Assembly (NCBI RefSeq): GCF_037975245.1
Contig: NC_092577.1
Location: 36,572,898 to 36,636,897, forward strand
DNA from: Apostichopus japonicus
Taxonomy: Eukaryota > Echinodermata > Holothuroidea > Aspidochirotida > Stichopodidae
Length of the DNA stretch: 64,000 bases
Reading direction: 5' to 3'
Shown: one piece after another, positions 58,610-64,000 of the stretch
Layout: each line of letters begins with the position of its first letter
How positions within the stretch are numbered: position 1 is the first letter of the stretch
Notes under the pieces: model-generated
The model's database searches: none
Seen by the model: the letters and a program-made list of their open reading frames with translations, nothing else
Told to the model about the DNA's origin: nothing
Position numbers and translations under genes: made by a program

Positions 58610-60180
58610 TTCTAAACAGTTACAGTGGTTAGTGCTATGTACTTAGAAAGTAAGACAAACTCTCTGTCTAGAATTCAACTCCCAGAGGATGTATTGATTT
58701 GGTATTTCTTTTCCTCATTTTGCAGTTAAAATGTTAGAAAAGCCTATCATTTCTCAATTAACAGTTACTATGGCGCAGTTGTTATGTTGTAAAATTTTGC
58801 ATATTTATTATTGTTTTCTACAAAGAAATTGTCAATAAACTGAAAGAAATGAGACATACTCCTTGTCTTGAGTTCAAACACCAGAGGATGCATCTGATTT
58901 TCTATTTATTTGCCTCCTAATGTTGTGAAGATTAAATATTAGAAACGAATATTAATTCTCAACAGTTCTAGTGGCGCAGTTGGTAGTGCTCTGGACTGGA
59001 GAGACACAGACAAACTCCATGTCTCCGGTTCGATCCCCAGACAGAGCATTTTGATTTTCTGTTCTTTTCCTTCTTCCATTCTGGACTTTGAAGTTTAAAT
59101 ATTAGAAACGAGCACTCATTCTCAACAGTTCTAGTGGCGCACTTGGTAGTGCTCTGGACTGGAGAGACACAGACAAACTCCATGTCTCCGGTTCGATCCC
59201 CAGACAGAGCATTTTGATTTTCTGTTCTTTTCCTTCTTCCATTCTGGACTTTGAAGTTTAAATATTAGAAACGAGCACTAATTCTCAACAGTTCAAGTGG
59301 CGCAGTTGGTAGTGCTCTGGACTGGAGAGAGACAGACAAACTCCATGTCTCCGGTTCGAACCCCAGACAGAGCATTTTATATTTTTGCTCTTTTACTGAT
59401 TCCATTCTGGACTTTGAAGTTTAAATATTAGAAACGAGCATTAATTCTCAACAGTTCTAGTGGCGCAGTTGGTAGTGCTCTGGACTGGAGAGACAAACTC
59501 CATGTCTCCGGTTCGATCCCCAGACAGAGCAAATTTTTTTGGGCTCTTTTATACTGATTCCATTCTGGACTTTGAAGTTTAAATATTAGAAACGAGCACT
59601 AATTCTCAACAGTTCTAGTGGCGCAGTTGGTAGTGCTCTGGACTGGAGAGAGACAGACAAACTCCATGTCTCCGGTTCGAACCCCAGACAGAGCATTTTA
59701 TATTTTTGCTCTATTACTGATTCCATTCTGGACTTTGAAGTTTAAATATTAGAAACGAGCATTAATTCTCAACAGTTCTAGTGGCGCAGTTGGTAGTGCT
59801 CTGGACTGGAGAGACAGACAAACTCCATGTCTCCGGTTCGATCCCCAGACAGAGCATTTTATATTTTTGCTCTTTTACTGATTCCATTCTGGACTTTGAA
59901 GTTTAAATATTAGAAACGAGCACTAATTCTCAACAGTTCTAGTGGCGCAGTTGGTAGTGCTCTGGACTGGAGAGAGACAGACAAACTCCATGTCTCCGGT
60001 TCGATCCCCAGACAGAGCATTTTATATTTTTGCTCTTTTACTGATTCTATTCTGGACTTTGAAGTTTAAATATTAGAAACGAGCACTAATTCTCAACAGT
60101 TCTAGTGGCGCAGTTGGTAGTGCTCTGGACTGGAGAGAGACAGACAAACTCCATGTCTCCGGTTCGATTCCCAGACAAGC
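58610..60180 (+). repeat. Tandem array of tRNA-like pol III units, about 160-bp period
   Basis: Eight close copies (GTAGTGCTCTGGACTGG at about 58983, 59144, 59308, 59470, 59629, 59791, 59951 and 60116) preceded by two decayed ones from about 58620. Each has box A TGGCGCAGTTGGT, box B GGTTCGATCCC or GGTTCGAACCC, then T-runs that could end pol III transcription. The acceptor can pair for five bases (GTTCT/AGAGC), but the anticodon loop lacks the usual T and the T stem is poor, so these are tRNA-like, not standard tRNA genes. Confidence 0.8.
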
Positions 60181-60283
60181 TCCATGTCTGCTGTTCATGT
60201 CCAGGCAGAGCCTTTTACTTTTCTACTCTCTGGAGGGAGTGGAAGTATAAATATAAGAAACAAAGTTTCCCCAGAGGGAACCG

Positions 60284-60358
60284 AAATGGTGCAGTTGGTA
60301 GTTCCATCATTCAGTAAGCGATTGGTTTGGATTGCATCGGTTCAAGTCCCAGGTGAGT
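60284..60358 (+). repeat. Further tRNA-like sequence
   Basis: Box A-like TGGTGCAGTTGGTAG and box B-like GGTTCAAGTCC, 50 bases apart, directly after the 160-bp array. Another weak box A (TGGTCTAGTGGTAAAGAC) lies at about 60719. These look like relatives of the array or other tRNA-derived SINE heads. Confidence 0.5.
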
Positions 60359-60369
60359 ACTCGCAAAAG

Positions 60370-60610
60370 GAGTTCTGACAAGTGGATTAGGTGAATCCCG
60401 AATGCGGGCGGTCCCCCTCTTCCTGACAGGTGGGTAAGGTGAGTACCGAAGGGGAGACATGGGAAAGGTGTGGACAAGGTGATGTCGCCACCCCCTCCCC
60501 CTGACAAGGTAAAGGCACGGACAAGTGGAGTTCGCCGCCACCCGCTCCCCCTGACAAGGTTCATGCGCAGACAAATAAAGTTCGCCGCCACCCCTCCCCC
60601 CTGACTAGCT
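60370..60610. repeat. About 55-65 bp diverged repeat with CCGCCACCC(C)TCCCCCTGAC
   Basis: Three to four imperfect copies of CTGACAAGGT...GGACAAGTGGAGTTCGCCGC. The minus-strand open frames here come from the repeat. Confidence 0.65.
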
Positions 60611-60799
60611 ATTCTGGGGGTGAGGGAGTAGTGGAGAAAATCTTTTACAAAAACGACTAAGTCCAAACAGCAGGATCTTTAAATATTTGTAAAGCTTTTC
60701 ACACCAGAGGCCCACCTAATGGTCTAGTGGTAAAGACTTTTGCTTTTGCATGTCAAGGTCCCTGGCTCAAACTCAATCTTTGCTTTTCCTTTTACAATA

Positions 60800-62630
60800 C
60801 TCCAGTAAAAGGTAGAAAAAAAAAGAGATGCTTGGAAATAACTATTTTTTTTTAATGACAAATCAGTTCATGGACAGGATGTTTCTTCATCCCTCCAACC
60901 ACAATTAATACCCTTCAACTACCTGTCCAGTAACAGGTTATCCCTTATCAAATACTAATCAAAACATGCAATACATCATTCATAAACATTCTTAGCGATA
61001 CCTGCATCTACTATTGAGATGGTTGGGTGACAACAGAGAGTTAGTTTCTATAATGTTTCTATTACTTATAATATCAGCCTGGAAGGCAGTTATTGAATAG
61101 TGCTAAGCAGTCACATGTACATATGGGATATGCCCTATGGCCTTTTACTTCACACCAGGTGGCTATCTCCAATTCACACAGGTACATTCTTTTTGGACAT
61201 TTTTTTTAAAAACATTTGGAAGACCATTTTCACATGAGGGGAAAAAGAATGGATTTCTCCTAGATAAAAATAATAACCCCATCTTACTTCAGCCAGACAG
61301 GGCTTGAATCCATAGGTTTGCTTGACAATAGGTTCCCAATAAAAAGGAGGTGGCCTTCCATGGATGATCGATGATTCAGTTTACAATAATACCATGGCAC
61401 CCCTGCTACCATCAATATCATTTTCTTTAACTTTCATTAATTAACTAAATCTGATTTTGAATTAGTTTTAGATAACTCTTAACTTTTACATTTTTGCCCT
61501 CCAGTTTGAAAAAGGAAATGATACTACCATAGCACAAACAACATAAATGTGGAAAGGTTGCTCCCTTTCATTGCCGTCTCAATCACCCCCCCCCCTCCCC
61601 GCTCCGACTACCACACCCCAAATTATATACACGAAGAGTGCATTATTGAAAGTTTCTCTAAATAAAGCCTTATCAGTAAACCTGTGCTACTACAAACTGA
61701 AAATTCAATTCAAAGATTCTCCCTCTTCACTTTCATTTCTCCTTCTCGATCCTTCGCCTCACCACCCCCCCCCCACCCCTGGTCCTTCCAACTACCATCC
61801 ATAACTCCTGCCAATATCAAATTCAGTCACCTTAACATCCCCATAAAGTGTCAGTCGGTCAAGCACCACAATGTTTGTAGACCAAGAAATCAACAACCGA
61901 AACCCATTTTTAAAACTTTAAAGCCCCATCAAATAAAGATGCTGTTTTTTACTTCTTTTTCTCTAAACGAGATTAACACACAAACACCAAATCCAAAATA
62001 TATAGAATTCCACTTCCCATTCTGAATATTCTTCAATTTTTTTTTTGCCTAGCCATGTTAAAAAAGTGAGTGTTATTCTTTTTGGCCTTCCCCCATCTTT
62101 GTGTTTGCATTGCAACAAGGTGTAGTTTTCTCTACTAAAAAAAACAAATCAAATCAAATAAAACTTAAATAAAAGATGATAACAGCACACCCAGGAGAAG
62201 AGTGAGAGCCCTCCCAAATACTACCGGCTTATGTATACAAAAGACCTCACGGACGCAGATTAAGGGTAAAGGAGTTACACCAATTTGAAGTTCCAAATAA
62301 CCTGGACTAACCCATTTGACCTGACGTGTGTCATTCCTGTGGTCTTATGATGGATGTTTATGAAATGTGATATATCAATCTGTGGGTGCCTCACCTGAAT
62401 GTACCCAGAACCACGACATGCAATACATGCAGATATAATCATGAAACTGTATAATGCCAACACATACATACTGTAACAATGAAGACCAAAGAAGAGAGTA
62501 AAAAAAGAAAAATAACATGGTTGGTAAAAGATATCACTCCTATTCGCCTGCTGACATTCCCACTGGGGATCGCATTTGATCCCAGAGAGACGCGATCTTT
62601 TGATCCTTTTTCCGACATCTTGGCAAATCT
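60800..62630. other. Intergenic DNA and presumed SRP68 3' UTR
   Basis: No coding frame or named repeat was seen apart from C-runs near 61586 and 61765. The part just below 62635 should include the 3' UTR of SRP68 on the minus strand, but I could not place a polyadenylation signal. Confidence 0.4.
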
Positions 62631-62634
62631 AGAG

Positions 62635-62933
62635 TTACTTTTCACCCCCACTCCACCATCCATGCAGGAACCCACCCAAACCCCCCTGCGCGGCCGATTT
62701 ATTCTGTTTCAGTTTCTCGTCCAAGGAGGGAAACTCTATATGGTTCAGCACTATGTCAAAGAAGAGCGGTTTGCACGGTGACAGCTTTAAGTCCGGTGGG
62801 AATGCCGTGAAGTTGGGCTTGGCGGCAAGGTCCGGCTGGTTGGCGTTGTACCGGTCCAGCCTTTCCACCAGCGGTTGATTGTCCTTCAGACCGAGTTGCG
62901 CCATTCCTTTGCTGATGGAAGGTTCACTGGAAT
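62635..62933 (-). CDS. SRP68: Signal recognition particle subunit SRP68, last coding exon (C-terminus)
   Basis: After the acceptor CGTTAATTTTCAG, the exon enters mid-codon and reads SSEPSISKGMAQLGLKDNQP, LVERLDRY, then CKPLFFDIVLNHIEFPSLDE and KLKQNKSA, ending GWWSGGEK-TAA. DN-PLV-R and CKPLFFD-ALNH--FP-L-DKL are the C-terminal block of SRP68. In the SRP, SRP68 binds 7SL RNA through its N-terminal part and SRP72 through this C-terminal part. The GGLGGFLHGWWSGG tail parallels the glycine/hydrophobic tail of the vertebrate protein. The other exons lie beyond the right edge. It is on the same strand as the amidase, about 7 kb upstream of it. Confidence 0.9.
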
Positions 62934-64000
62934 CTGAAAATTAACGCAAAGAGTTTCTTGGTAAGCCATGGCCTTTTTTTTAAAGTATTCTTGGGTGGAG
63001 GGTATTTTCTATGGGTGAGAGTAGTCGGAGGGTGGGGGAAGTCAATTCAATTAATTGTGAGAAATGTCATTCAATTAGGAACCACATAAGGCCTATTCTC
63101 ATCTTTGTAGTAAGTTTGTCAGCTTGAGCTACCTGACAGTTCATAAGTAGGGGGGTATATTGGAGTGGAATTTGAGATTTGAATCCCTGAATAGAGAAAG
63201 TTTACAAAACTTGATAATTTGCAGTCATTTTTTGTTGTTGCTGTCACAAACAGAAATGGATACCCACTTTCTATTATTTGGAGAAGACAGAAACTGGTTC
63301 ATTCGAAGTCTACAAGGCCAGATACACTCTTTTTATTTTGGCTTTCAATTTCTTTATTCTGACAAATTTCGATAGTACAAAAAAACAGCATTTTTGATAG
63401 GGCTTTTGATACTTCCTTGTGATCCCTGGACATCATACATTCAGCTACGAGCAAAAATAACTGTTGTCTGTCCTGTCCACTACAATACTCCTATTGTAAT
63501 ATTTTCACACCCTAAGGGCTAATAGGTCTCTCCACCCCCCCCCCCCAAAAAAAGGGGTGAAAAGGGGCGGTGCTGCTTCCAACTGAATTAATCTTTTCAC
63601 TCATTGTTTAACAAAAGAGAAAAATTTGGGAAAGAAAACAACAGATTATTAATATAAATGCCATGTTTCTCTGAATCATTGTCTATGCTCTGATGGAAAA
63701 CATTTGTTCCAGTAGCAGGGTCAATTCCCAGGTTCCAAATGGACTCGGCAGTTTAATCTAGTGCATTTTCCTGACGATCAGACCCAAAAGAGAACATCGA
63801 TATGTCTCTCCACCGTTATCCCAAAGAAGAAACCTTTCAGAAACTCAAGGGTACTAAAGGAATTTCAAACTAACCAGGGTCCTGCACAAAAGTAACAGGG
63901 TAGTAGCATGATGGTCTCTGCCTGATTCCCCCTCCCCCAACCCTATTTCTTTTCTTAATTTTTTGGTATTCATCCTTTCATATATAGTCCATCTTGCATT
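62934..64000 (-). other. Intron of SRP68 (partial)
   Basis: AT-rich with C-runs near 63535 and 63930. No other SRP68 exon is convincing here, so the penultimate exon is probably outside the window. Confidence 0.45.

Noticed and set aside
58980-59060. Calling each unit of the 160-bp array a tRNA gene
   Set aside because: Promoter boxes are present, but the anticodon loop (GGACTGG) lacks U33, the T stem is poorly paired and the variable region changes length between copies.

Overview
The window is nuclear DNA of an animal, most likely a marine invertebrate. It has long introns with GT-AG boundaries, low coding density, many minisatellites and many short non-autonomous DNA transposons. I cannot name the species; a deuterostome such as an echinoderm or hemichordate is a guess. 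Most open frames in the window are short chance frames in repeats. The genes had to be rebuilt exon by exon from splice sites, reading phase and protein family patterns.

Three protein-coding genes are supported. (1) Plus strand, 3690-29684: five exons join in phase into a 273-residue single-pass membrane protein with a signal sequence and a divergent FKBP-type peptidyl-prolyl isomerase domain, FKBP11-like in layout. Its first intron is 17 kb. (2) Minus strand, 55578-38684: eleven coding exons join in phase into a complete 531-residue amidase-signature hydrolase with an intact Lys-Ser-Ser triad. (3) Minus strand, 62933-62635: the last coding exon of SRP68, a signal recognition particle subunit; the rest of that gene lies beyond the right edge. 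No functional link between the three genes is evident.

Layout. 1-3.6 kb: nested cluster of hAT-like MITEs. 3.7-29.7 kb: FKBP-like gene; its introns hold LINE relics, a 1.7-kb hAT element, two TTAA-flanked MITEs, a tRNA-derived repeat and minisatellites. 29.7-38.7 kb: intergenic, with two hAT MITEs (one carrying an expanded 138-bp array), the third TTAA MITE and a C-rich 78-bp array. 38.7-55.6 kb: amidase gene, with nested hAT MITEs, an 18-bp minisatellite and a 129-bp tandem array made of the 3' end of its own exon 2. 55.6-62.6 kb: hAT MITEs, a degenerate LINE 3' end and a 160-bp tandem array of tRNA-like pol III sequences. 62.6-64 kb: SRP68 exon and intron.

The most unusual features are the amplification of a coding exon end with its splice donor into 15 tandem copies inside the same gene; a second array in that gene that repeats the donor sequence of exon 9; and the density of related hAT MITEs, seven of which still show 8-bp target duplications, several sharing a GGCGC hairpin core.
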